Translations under genes and position numbers: made by a program | The notes under the pieces: model-generated | The model's database searches: none | What the model saw: only the letters and a program-made list of their open reading frames with translations | What the model was told of the DNA's origin: nothing | DNA from: a virus | Direction: 5' to 3' (one strand) | IMG/VR virus record: IMGVR_UViG_3300032053_000620 | Location: 1-21,379 of that record | Length of the DNA stretch: 21,379 bases | Shown here: one piece after another, positions 12,904 to 19,543 of the stretch | Position numbering within the stretch: position 1 is the stretch's first letter | Layout: the number at the start of each line of letters is the position of its first letter

Positions 12904-13656
12904 ATGCGAGAAAAACCTATCTTATTCTCAACACCGATGGTCAAGGCGATACTTGATGGTCGTAAATCTCAGACCAGAAGGGTGATAAAGCCGCAACCGC
13001 CGGATAATTCCCATAATATATTACAAGTTTGGCAAGACCCGGGCAGTAAGAGGAATTATACGCACTTATTGAACAGTGATTATTATGTTTGGTTTCCCTA
13101 TGGTCAAATCGGAAGTAAGATATGGATACGGGAGACTACCTATCAATATGGCAGATGGTTCAAAAATGGGTTTACTAAAACGGGAAAACAAAAATGGACT
13201 TTTAGGCAAATGAGTGTTGATGTTCCCCTCTTAAATGGTTGTAATTTAAGATACTATGACAATCCCCCAGAACCGATACGCAAGAACTCATACGGGAAAG
13301 AAGGTTGGTATAAGCGCCCCTCCATCTTCATGCCCCGTATGTTCTCAAGAATTACACTGGAAGTTACGGATGTCAGGGTAGAATTATTGCAGAATATTAC
13401 GGAACAGGATGCGGTTAGGGAAGGATTTAGTTATAGAAAGGGCGATGAAAAATTCTCGATTAGTAAGATGTTTTCTATCAGCAATATTCATCCACCTTCT
13501 AAAAGAGTTGAGGAATTTAATTCATATTTTGGTAAGACAGAACAGACTACCAAGGAGGGATTTGCTGAATACTGGGATTTAATAAATCAAAAACGGGGTT
13601 ATGGCTGGTTGGTGAATCCATTTGTATGGGTAATCAGTTTTAAGAGGATAATATGA
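12904..13656 (+). CDS. ASCH/PUA-like phage protein
   Basis: 250 residues. ATG 12904 is chosen because AAGGAGTG lies seven bases upstream; an in-frame ATG at 12868, coupled to the previous stop, would add 12 residues. The N-terminus KPILFSTPMVKAILDGRKSQTRRVIKP is diagnostic of a widespread phage/prophage protein with an ASCH-like fold. Other matches: GSKIWIRETTY, RPSIFMPRMFSRITLEVTDVRVELLQNIT (parts), and a C-terminal NPFVWVISFKRI. ASCH domains are PUA-like and are thought to bind RNA or modified bases. The exact role is unknown. The next gene starts in its stop codon. Confidence 0.8.
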   Translation: MREKPILFSTPMVKAILDGRKSQTRRVIKPQPPDNSHNILQVWQDPGSKRNYTHLLNSDYYVWFPYGQIGSKIWIRETTYQYGRWFKNGFTKTGKQKWTFRQMSVDVPLLNGCNLRYYDNPPEPIRKNSYGKEGWYKRPSIFMPRMFSRITLEVTDVRVELLQNITEQDAVREGFSYRKGDEKFSISKMFSISNIHPPSKRVEEFNSYFGKTEQTTKEGFAEYWDLINQKRGYGWLVNPFVWVISFKRII

Positions 13657-13880
13657 AAGACATCCTCTGGAAATATGTCATTATCAACGGCCTGCCGGTC
13701 CTGTTCCCGAACTACACCAGTCTCAATCACAAGAGTTTTGAGCAGGTAGGCAAGGTAACGGGCGTGGGGTTCGTGATGCTGAAAGTGGATGCGGAAAGTG
13801 TCAATGTCATAGGCGAGTCGAATTCACTTGACATGAAGAGCAAGCCGGAGGATAAGGATATAATAAAGGCGTGGATATAG
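13653..13880 (+). CDS. Hypothetical protein
   Basis: 75 residues; start coupled to the ASCH-like gene by ATGA, with AAGAGGATA upstream. It is rich in beta-type residues (LWKYVIINGLPVLFPNYTSLNHKSF; VTGVGFVMLKVDAESVNVIGES, cited in part), giving a probable small all-beta fold. No motif. Codon use returns to the GC-richer type of the phage core. Function unknown. Confidence 0.55.
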   Translation: MKDILWKYVIINGLPVLFPNYTSLNHKSFEQVGKVTGVGFVMLKVDAESVNVIGESNSLDMKSKPEDKDIIKAWI

Positions 13881-13884
13881 CATA

Positions 13885-13932
13885 ATTAAAAACTGTAAAA
13901 CTTGCGGAAAAGAATTTAATATAAGACCATAA
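13885..13932 (+). pseudogene. Zinc-ribbon remnant between genes
   Basis: The gap reads IKNCKTCGKEFNIRP and a stop, without a start codon or ribosome binding site. CxxCGKEF is typical of the N-terminal zinc finger of phage HNH homing endonucleases. It is too short to be a gene and may be a remnant of one. Chance cannot be excluded. Confidence 0.3.
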
Positions 13933-13945
13933 AAAGGAGGAAAAA

Positions 13946-14404
13946 ATGGCATCGTTTAATCGGACAGTTTTGTTAGGAAATCTCACCAAAGACCCAGAAC
14001 TCCGCTATACTTCTGAAGGTGTAGCAGTCTCCTCATTTGACCTGGCAGTCAACGAGAAGCGCATGGACAGGAAGACGGGAGAGAAGAAAGAAGATGTGCT
14101 GTTTATCAGGGTGACATGTTGGGCCCGCCTGGCGGAATCCTGTGCCGAATACCTGGGGAAAGGGAGTCTTGTGCTGGTGGAGGGGCGGCTGAGACTGAAC
14201 CAATGGGAGGCGAAGGACGGGGGCGGGAAGAGGTCGCGGATAGAACTGGTGGCGCAGAACGTGCAGTTCCTGACGCCATCCAAGGGGAAGGGAAAGGGGC
14301 AGTCAGGTAACAGTGATATTCCTTCGGATACGAACAGGGACGCCCTACTGGCAGAGACTGGTGACGCGGTTGAACCCGGACCGGTGGACGATAGTGAACA
14401 GTAA
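13946..14404 (+). CDS. ssb: Single-stranded DNA-binding protein
   Basis: 152 residues with AAAAAGGAGGAAAAA before ATG 13946. The OB fold is clear: MASFNRTVLLGNLTKDPELRYT at the N-terminus, SSFDLAVNEK, FIRVTCWARLAESCAEYLGKGSLVLVEGRL (parts), then QNVQFL. A flexible Gly/Lys/Ser tail follows (about 112-140) and ends in acidic DDSEQ, less hydrophobic than the bacterial DDDIPF, so contact with host repair partners may differ. It coats single strands during phage replication and recombination, and would partner the annealing protein. Confidence 0.95.
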   Translation: MASFNRTVLLGNLTKDPELRYTSEGVAVSSFDLAVNEKRMDRKTGEKKEDVLFIRVTCWARLAESCAEYLGKGSLVLVEGRLRLNQWEAKDGGGKRSRIELVAQNVQFLTPSKGKGKGQSGNSDIPSDTNRDALLAETGDAVEPGPVDDSEQ

Positions 14405-14405
14405 A

Positions 14406-14421
14406 CACCGCATTGGCGGTG
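14406..14421 (+). promoter_or_regulatory. Hairpin between ssb and parB-like gene
   Basis: CACCGC, loop ATTG, GCGGTG: a perfect 6-bp stem directly before GAAAGGGGGAGG, the ribosome binding site of the next gene. No U-run follows. It could tune translation or limit coupling. Confidence 0.5.
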
Positions 14422-14434
14422 AAAGGGGGAGGAT

Positions 14435-15007
14435 ATGGCAACCGGCAGGAAAACGGTTATGGAAAAATTAATTTGGCATACTGAAAAACGCAAGATAAAG
14501 GATTTGATTCCCACCGAAGGCAACCCGCGCCAGATGACAGAGAAGCAGGCAAGAGATTTGCAGACATCATTGGAACGGTTCAATCTCGTTGACATACCGG
14601 CGATAAACACTGACAACAGGATAATATCCGGACACCAGAGAGTTGCCATACTGAAAGTATTGAAGCGGGATGGTGAGAGGATTGATGTAAGAGTTCCCAA
14701 CAGGAAACTGACCGGGGGGGAGCATAGGGAATATATGATCAGGGCAAACCGCAACCTCGGTGAGTGGGACTATGACCTACTTGCTAACTTTGACGAAGAA
14801 CTTCTTAAAGATATTGGTTGGGACAGCACCGAACTTGACCAGATATTCCAGTTGGAATCAGAACCGACAGATAATATTCCTGACATTCCCGAATATTTAA
14901 CTTTTATTGTAACATCTAAACAAAAAAAAGAAATAGAAAATCGTCTTGATAAGTGTAAAGGTGAAAACAGGACAGAGCAATTATTATGGTTAGTGAAACA
15001 AAAATAA
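14435..15007 (+). CDS. ParB-like nuclease-domain protein
   Basis: 190 residues, with GGGGGAGG just before ATG 14435 (ATG 14459 is a possible alternative). The ParB/Srx N-terminal fold is seen: EGNPRQMTEKQARDLQTSLERF, then the signature RIISGHQRVAILKVL (about 66-80). No helix-turn-helix centromere-binding domain follows, so it is the short phage form, often next to methylases or terminase, and is not a partition protein. It may be a nuclease or nucleotide-dependent switch. The last ~45 residues (YLTFIVTSKQKKEIENRL and on) are encoded by markedly AT-rich DNA, suggesting a chimeric 3' end. It overlaps the next gene by 22 nt. Confidence 0.8.
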   Translation: MATGRKTVMEKLIWHTEKRKIKDLIPTEGNPRQMTEKQARDLQTSLERFNLVDIPAINTDNRIISGHQRVAILKVLKRDGERIDVRVPNRKLTGGEHREYMIRANRNLGEWDYDLLANFDEELLKDIGWDSTELDQIFQLESEPTDNIPDIPEYLTFIVTSKQKKEIENRLDKCKGENRTEQLLWLVKQK

Positions 15008-15453
15008 TATATAGACGTGCGAGTTTGAAAGACTTAAAAGAAATCTGCAAATTTGTTGATTATTGGTTGTCTGGCAGAGGTTTGAGATTGGGAATCTCAA
15101 ATGCAGGAAATGATTATTTTATCAGTCCGAGTCAACATAGAACATATCTTAAATATTGTATAGTTTATATCGCGCTGAAACAGACTTTAACTACCCATCC
15201 AAAAATAGTAGGATGGGTAGTTAAAGAACGAACAAACGTTTTGATTCATTTATTGATAGCGGGTGATGAAAGAAAAAAAGGAATTGGTCAATCTCTACTC
15301 AAAATTATTAATCCAGATATAATAAGAAGTAAATCGGACCAGATGACGGGAAACCCCGCAGAATTTTATGAACAAAATGGATATATGAAAATATCTAAAA
15401 TTAAAGTTGGCAAGAAATCTAATATTGATTTAATGGTAAAAAAGTTAATTTGA
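14986..15453 (+). CDS. GNAT-family N-acetyltransferase
   Basis: 155 residues. The N-terminus IIYRRASLKDLKEICKF and the acetyl-CoA loop DERKKGIGQSLLKI (R/Q-x-x-G-x-G/A type: KKGIGQSL) with FYEQNGYMKISK identify a GNAT enzyme, which moves acetyl from acetyl-CoA to an amine. It is AT-rich with the neighbouring ASCH gene, and both look like an inserted pair of accessory genes. Its coding sequence contains a 16-bp perfect inverted repeat (15185-15226) that encodes the run TLTTHPKIVGWVVK. Substrate unknown. Confidence 0.75.
   Translation: MVSETKIIYRRASLKDLKEICKFVDYWLSGRGLRLGISNAGNDYFISPSQHRTYLKYCIVYIALKQTLTTHPKIVGWVVKERTNVLIHLLIAGDERKKGIGQSLLKIINPDIIRSKSDQMTGNPAEFYEQNGYMKISKIKVGKKSNIDLMVKKLI
15185..15226 (+). 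repeat. Perfect 16-bp inverted repeat inside the GNAT gene
   Basis: CTTTAACTACCCATCC, a 10-nt loop, then GGATGGGTAGTTAAAG. It is a very stable hairpin within coding DNA, with no U-run after it. Confidence 0.95.
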
Positions 15454-15455
15454 AT

Positions 15456-15719
15456 ATGTCAAATGTTTTAATATTAACACTTTATAAAAAATGGTTTGAT
15501 TTGATTGCTCAAAACTTAAAAAAGATTGAATATCGGGATAAAAAATCTTATTGGAGAAAACGATTGTTTGTTAATGGAAACGAATTACAGCCGAAGCGAT
15601 TTGATGAAATTGTTTTTGTCAATGGTTACGGACGAAATAGACCGAGAATTAGAATACAATTCAGTGATATTAAAATTACCGATAAATATGAAATAATATT
15701 AGGAGATAGAATAGTTTAA
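15456..15719 (+). CDS. Small ASCH-domain protein
   Basis: 87 residues from ATG 15456; a TTG two codons earlier overlaps the GNAT stop. LILTLYKKWFDLIAQNLKKIEYRDKKSYWRKRL (parts) is the start of an ASCH domain, followed by the strand region FDEIVFVNGYGRNRPRIRIQF and a C-terminal ITDKYEIILGDRIV. ASCH domains are PUA-like and probably bind RNA or modified nucleotides. In phages a short ASCH protein beside GNAT is a recurring accessory pair, in my recollection. Function unproven. Confidence 0.7.
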   Translation: MSNVLILTLYKKWFDLIAQNLKKIEYRDKKSYWRKRLFVNGNELQPKRFDEIVFVNGYGRNRPRIRIQFSDIKITDKYEIILGDRIV

Positions 15720-15749
15720 GATTGGCAAGAAGATAAGGTTTGACGAAAT

Positions 15750-16337
15750 ATGGTCAGCGGAAGAACCGAAAGCCGGAGGGCGGGGGATGGGATTAATAAG
15801 TCCGAAGTATCATCATACCAAAACAAGCCGGCACGAAAGAAACAGCAGAAGAACACGCAGGCTAAGTGGCTGACCATTAGGATGGCTTATACTGACAGGG
15901 AGGATGAGCCATCCATTCGCCAATTGGCAATGGAGTTCGAGATAAGTCTTGCTCAACTGGGACGGAAAGCAAGAAGCGAGAATTGGGTATCACAACGCAA
16001 GGAACATTGGAACAGGATAGGAACAAAGATAGCCAGAAAATGTTCATCCGACACGGCGGAACGGCTCATCCGCAACCAGAAGGTGGTGGCGGGGGCGATA
16101 GGGTATGTTGTCAGCCAGATAAAGAACGGAAGCATAAGGGCGAACCTAAGCGACCTTGACAAACTGATACGGCTTGAGGAATTTGTCCATGGCGGTCCCG
16201 ACAGCCGGCCCGATGCGTTGAGCGGGATAGAGGGAATTATTAGGGAACTTGGAAAAAAAAGGGCGATGGAACATAGGAATGTGGTTGCCGAGGACCAAAG
16301 AATAATCAATGGAACAGGTTCAGACAATACCGAATAG
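15750..16337 (+). CDS. terS: Terminase small subunit-like protein
   Basis: 195 residues ending 29 nt into the large-subunit gene. A helix-turn-helix occupies about residues 54-85 (PSIRQLAMEFEISLAQLGRKARSENWVSQRKEHW, cited by parts: PSIRQLAMEF and GRKARSENW), typical of phage terminase small subunits that recognise the packaging site. The basic, disordered N-terminus (KPARKKQQKNTQAK) and helical centre with an oligomerisation-like segment (LSDLDKLIRLEEFV) agree. No strong Shine-Dalgarno is visible before ATG 15750, so the start is uncertain. Identification rests on position plus HTH. Confidence 0.65.
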   Translation: MVSGRTESRRAGDGINKSEVSSYQNKPARKKQQKNTQAKWLTIRMAYTDREDEPSIRQLAMEFEISLAQLGRKARSENWVSQRKEHWNRIGTKIARKCSSDTAERLIRNQKVVAGAIGYVVSQIKNGSIRANLSDLDKLIRLEEFVHGGPDSRPDALSGIEGIIRELGKKRAMEHRNVVAEDQRIINGTGSDNTE

Positions 16338-17886
16338 TATCAGGGACATCTGGGGTAGTGATGCCCGCTACATCCAGCGGTTCCTCTGTATCAGGGACAA
16401 GGTGGGGCGGATAGTCCCGTTCTTCTTCAACCGGACACAGGTGGCATACCGGCGGATGAAGGGGATGGAACTGGCCAGGAGGCGGGAGAGGGATAGGAAT
16501 GCAAAGCCCCACTATCTTGTCCTAAAATACAGGCAGGGGGGGATAACGACCGAGGAGCAGGCGGAAAGTTTCTACTTGACGGCCACAAGGGAGAACCAGA
16601 GTCTTGTCACCCTTGCCCATGACAAGGCAAGCACGATAGAGATATTCAGAATGGTCAACCTCTTTGACCGGAAACTGACCCCGGAAATAAGGCCGGTCAG
16701 GGATTACGAGAACAAGGCCGAGATAGAGTATAAGGAACTCAATTCCAAGTTTCACATCGGGACGGCCGGGAACAGGACATTCGGGCGTGGCATGACACTC
16801 CAGCGGGCCCATGGAAGTGAGATAGGATTATGGGGCAGGACCAAGACTGGTTATTCAATGAATGTGCAGGACATAGCCAACCTGATTGCCGGCCTGTGCG
16901 AGGCATGTCCCTACGGTCCGGTGGTATTGGAGGGAACTGGCCAGGGGGCGAAGGGGTGGTTCTATGAGACTTGGAACGAGGCGAAGAAGGGCGGGAACGA
17001 CTGGATACCGATATTCCTGCCCTGGTTCATAGAGCCGATGAACTCATTACCGCTTGAAATAGGTGAGGAAATAACCTTGACCGAGGATGAGAAGAACTTC
17101 GTTGAGATGGTGGCAGGCAAATACAGCATGGCAATCAGGCCCGAGCAGTTGAAGTGGCGCCGTGCCAAGCAGAATAGCCTCAAGAAACTCTTCCTTCAGG
17201 AATATCCTGAAGACCCGATTACGGCATTCCTTGTATCCGGCCAGCATTACTTTGACATATCAATTATAAACAGTCTTGTCAAGTTATGCAAGCCGCCGGT
17301 TGAGGTAAGGGATGACGGATGCCTGACCGTCTGGGCCAAGCCGGTTGAGGGACATAAGTATATCATAGGTGGCGATGTCGGGGAGGGACTGTCGAACTCA
17401 GACTTTTCTGTGGCCGCGGTGCTTGACTACGAGACCTGCGAGCAGGTGGCGTGCTTGCATGGGAGATGGAAGCCGGAGGTATTCGGTGAGAAGATGGCGA
17501 AACTCGGATACGAATACAACACGGCATTGCTGGCGCCGGAGGCGAATAACCACGGGCATAGCACGCTTAATACCCTGCTTAATGTAATCCACTATCCACG
17601 ACTCTATTATCACAGGGACTATGATGCCACCAGCCAGTCCGCAAAACTCGGTTGGCAGACGAACGCCAAGACGCGCCCGATTATGCTGACCGGCATAAAG
17701 ACTGCAGTGGAAGATGGATTTATGAAAGTCAACTGTCCGATATTCCTGTCTGAGTGCAGGAACTTTCAGGACTCGGGTGAGGGGAAATATGAGGGCGACC
17801 ATGATGATACTATAATCGCATGGGCAATTTGTTTTGCTGTTAGACAGATAGGCTTCGGCCCTGAGCCGAGGGTATCGGTGATATGA
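16309..17886 (+). CDS. terL: Terminase large subunit (ATPase and nuclease)
   Basis: 525 residues. ATPase domain: deviant Walker A KYRQGGITT (73-81), LVTLAHDKAS (99-108), Walker-B-like GSEIGLW (169-175, E171), coupling-type motif LEGTGQGAKGWF (208-219). Nuclease domain (RNase H-like): GGDVGEG (354-360; D356), APEANNHG (409-416; E411) and GDHDD (496-500). These residues drive DNA translocation into the prohead and cut the concatemer. The length is normal for the family. It overlaps the small subunit by 29 nt and the following gene by ATGA. The headful or cos strategy cannot be read from the sequence. Confidence 0.95.
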   Translation: MEQVQTIPNSIRDIWGSDARYIQRFLCIRDKVGRIVPFFFNRTQVAYRRMKGMELARRRERDRNAKPHYLVLKYRQGGITTEEQAESFYLTATRENQSLVTLAHDKASTIEIFRMVNLFDRKLTPEIRPVRDYENKAEIEYKELNSKFHIGTAGNRTFGRGMTLQRAHGSEIGLWGRTKTGYSMNVQDIANLIAGLCEACPYGPVVLEGTGQGAKGWFYETWNEAKKGGNDWIPIFLPWFIEPMNSLPLEIGEEITLTEDEKNFVEMVAGKYSMAIRPEQLKWRRAKQNSLKKLFLQEYPEDPITAFLVSGQHYFDISIINSLVKLCKPPVEVRDDGCLTVWAKPVEGHKYIIGGDVGEGLSNSDFSVAAVLDYETCEQVACLHGRWKPEVFGEKMAKLGYEYNTALLAPEANNHGHSTLNTLLNVIHYPRLYYHRDYDATSQSAKLGWQTNAKTRPIMLTGIKTAVEDGFMKVNCPIFLSECRNFQDSGEGKYEGDHDDTIIAWAICFAVRQIGFGPEPRVSVI

Positions 17887-18224
17887 ACAAAGCCAGAAGA
17901 TGTCTCGTTTGTAATAGGCCGGTTAAGAGGCCGAACCATATCCATAAGAAGTGCCGGGACAAGGAGGACAATGTCGGTGCTTGCATAATTCCGAAGAGGG
18001 CGATTCCGAAGGGGTGCGGAAGCAACGACTTGTTGAAACTGACGCAGTTCTTTTGGCGTAATGACAAGCCGATACAAAGGGACTGGTTGGTGGAGATTGG
18101 CCAGGATGAAAAACACGCCGGCCTGATATGGTATCATCTTCCGAACGAGGTGAGGCGTGCGCTGGTAAGTGACGTGGAGAGGTGGAGTGGAAAGGTTGAC
18201 ACTGGGATGATGTTCAAGCATTAA
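17883..18224 (+). CDS. Hypothetical protein with CxxC zinc-knuckle start
   Basis: 113 residues, ATGA overlap with terminase. The N-terminus has CLVCNRPVKRPNHIHKKC, a CxxC...H.H..C pattern suggesting a zinc site. The rest (WLVEIGQDEKHAGLIWYHLPNEVRRALVSDVERW, cited in part) is a mixed helix/strand domain without known relatives. Coupling to the terminase suggests a packaging or head role. Function unknown. Confidence 0.6.
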   Translation: MNKARRCLVCNRPVKRPNHIHKKCRDKEDNVGACIIPKRAIPKGCGSNDLLKLTQFFWRNDKPIQRDWLVEIGQDEKHAGLIWYHLPNEVRRALVSDVERWSGKVDTGMMFKH

Positions 18225-18243
18225 TAAATAAGGAGAAAATTTG

Positions 18244-18612
18244 ATGAAGAAAATATCAGGGATATTGGCGAAGAGAAATAAAGTAGATAAGCAAGATGAT
18301 ATATTTACGGATAAGGCATTAAGAGAGATGGCGGACTTTAACTCTTCCAGATTCAAACTTAATCCTGTGATTCTTAATGAGTTTAGACTTGATTCACCAA
18401 TCGGTTCAGTAACAGATATGATATATAAAGATGGGGAATTAACGGCATCAATTCTATTAATGAAAGGCATGACGGTCAAGAAATTGAAGGATAAGATATT
18501 TAGGTGTTGGGGTTCTGTCACCAAGTCAGTAAAGAAAGGGAATATCCGCAAGATATTGGGTTTCGATATATTAGGCATAGGAATGGTATCAAAGGATAAG
18601 GATATATATTAG
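18244..18612 (+). CDS. Hypothetical protein, distantly prohead-protease-like in strand pattern
   Basis: 122 residues, AAGGAG upstream, start ATG 18244 (TTG at 18241 also in frame). The segment NPVILNEFRLDSPIGSVTDMIYKDGELTASILL (partly cited) resembles the beta-strand region of HK97-type prohead proteases, where a hydrophobic strand, DxPIG, and a DGxL turn follow each other. No catalytic His or Ser can be placed, so I do not call it a protease. AT-rich with the next small genes. Function unknown. Confidence 0.5.
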   Translation: MKKISGILAKRNKVDKQDDIFTDKALREMADFNSSRFKLNPVILNEFRLDSPIGSVTDMIYKDGELTASILLMKGMTVKKLKDKIFRCWGSVTKSVKKGNIRKILGFDILGIGMVSKDKDIY

Positions 18613-18629
18613 GAGAAGGAGGTAAGCCA

Positions 18630-18815
18630 ATGACAACAAGAATAGAAAGGAAGGGCATGGCAGATGGTAAAAAGAAATTGCCCGCCGTCAAACTTAATGC
18701 TCTTGTCATGATGAATCATGACAACTTAGGGTCGTCCACTTTGCCACATTTTGATAAATACCTTGAATGGCATGTAAGTGTAGCCATTGCAAAATTATTA
18801 AAAAGGAGGAAATAA
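18630..18815 (+). CDS. Hypothetical small protein, tandem paralogue 1
   Basis: 61 residues, AGGAGAAGGAGGTAAGCC upstream. It starts MTTRIERKG and ends YLEWHVSVAIAKLLKRRK, basic and helical. The ends match the following gene (MTTRTGRK..., YLEWHLGRAIRKA), so the two are paralogues that arose by tandem duplication. Function unknown. Confidence 0.55.
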   Translation: MTTRIERKGMADGKKKLPAVKLNALVMMNHDNLGSSTLPHFDKYLEWHVSVAIAKLLKRRK

Positions 18816-18985
18816 TGACAACAAGAACAGGCAGGAAACTGAACAAGACAGGCAAGAAATTTCTCAAGCAGATAAACCGTGACAACTATTATTTTTCTAA
18901 CGAATATCTTGAATGGCATTTAGGTAGGGCCATTAGGAAAGCATTTGACCGATTACTTAGTTCAAGAAATGTTAAAGCAAAATAA
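18815..18985 (+). CDS. Hypothetical small protein, tandem paralogue 2
   Basis: 56 residues; ATG 18815 shares one base with the preceding stop (TAATG), with AAAAGGAGGAAAT upstream. It is strongly basic (GRKLNKTGKKFLKQINR) and ends with the paralogous YLEWHLGRAIRKAFDRLL. The shorter length against paralogue 1 is due to a missing segment in the middle. Function unknown; perhaps nucleic-acid binding from its charge. Confidence 0.55.
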   Translation: MTTRTGRKLNKTGKKFLKQINRDNYYFSNEYLEWHLGRAIRKAFDRLLSSRNVKAK

Positions 18986-19005
18986 TTAAAAAGGGAGGTG
19001 AGCCA

Positions 19006-19200
19006 ATGATGAGCCGGCAGGAGGAGAAGGAGAGGGCGTTCATTAGTTTCATCACTGCCAAGGCGAAGGAGTTCGTGGGTAGCAATTTCTACGGGCGGAT
19101 GGTGATAGAGATGAAGGCGGGTAATATCGTCTTCATCAGAACAGAGCAGACGACGCAGATGGAGGACTTGATAAACAGGGGCAATATAATCGATGCCTAA
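19006..19200 (+). CDS. Hypothetical small protein, DUF2292-like strand pattern
   Basis: 64 residues with AAAGGGAGGTGAGCC upstream. It has a helical N-terminus (EKERAFISFITAKAKEF), then FYGRMVIEMKAGNIVFIRTEQ, a beta-hairpin pattern (YG-x-(V/I)-(I/V)-I-x-x-x-x-G-x-I-V-x-I) that recalls short DUF2292-type proteins. The similarity is weak. It is the last gene before the regulatory gap. Function unknown. Confidence 0.5.
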   Translation: MMSRQEEKERAFISFITAKAKEFVGSNFYGRMVIEMKAGNIVFIRTEQTTQMEDLINRGNIIDA

Positions 19201-19349
19201 AAATATTTTTCATAATCTTAATTATTCGCTTGATTTCAAGTAAAAATATAATATTATTATAGTATGATAAAAAAAGATTATCTTTGCGAAAAAAGATAGA
19301 GGGAAAATCATCCTGTAAAAAATAATTATGTAAATTTTTAATAAAAGAC

Positions 19350-19377
19350 TTGACAATGAATGATGCAGTGTTATACT
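19350..19377 (+). promoter_or_regulatory. Sigma-70-type promoter P3
   Basis: TTGACA at 19350-19355, a 16-nt spacer, TATACT at 19372-19377. It would start a transcript about 150 nt before the terminator at 19488-19530, so it may serve either a leader RNA for the portal operon or a small RNA. It does not share the T-rich context of P1 and P2. Confidence 0.65.
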
Positions 19378-19487
19378 AAATATGCTTTATGATATATAAA
19401 TGGCACGATATAATTTACGGTCTATAAAACACAATATGCACTAATAGGATTTAAGTAGTAGTATAAGTTCGGATAGCGGAAGAACCG

Positions 19488-19530
19488 AAGTCCGGGCGAC
19501 AGTTAACCGACTGCCGTTCGGACTTTTTTA
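19488..19530 (+). terminator. Rho-independent terminator
   Basis: AAGTCCG pairs with CGGACTT, an inner CAGT pairs with ACTG around TAACCG, and a T-run (TTTTTTATTTT) follows. It ends 14 nt before the portal ATG, so it would stop upstream transcripts, or attenuate expression of the portal operon. Confidence 0.75.
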
Positions 19531-19543
19531 TTTTGGTCACGAA

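Larger units (their letters stand above)
19201..19543 (+). other. AT-rich regulatory gap before portal
   Basis: 343 bases without a credible gene. The first two thirds are very AT-rich, with homopolymer A/T runs and short palindromes (CTTGATTTCAAG at 19229-19240). A weak promoter-like pair (TTGATT 19230-19235, TATTAT 19252-19257) and a better promoter at 19350-19377 are present. The end carries a terminator. Roles could include an operator, an origin or the packaging site. Confidence 0.7.

Noticed and set aside
14005-14754. Long minus-strand open frame over ssb and the ParB-like gene
   Set aside because: It is a shadow of two well-supported genes on the plus strand, without a ribosome binding site or recognisable domain.
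17766-18578. 270-codon minus-strand open frame over terminase end and the following genes
   Set aside because: It opposes three well-supported genes and has Ser/Leu/Pro-rich shadow composition.
19486-19500. Resemblance of GAAGTCCGGGC to the RNase P RNA core
   Set aside because: Only about 11 bases match and the expected flanking helices are absent; the bases are explained by the terminator stem.
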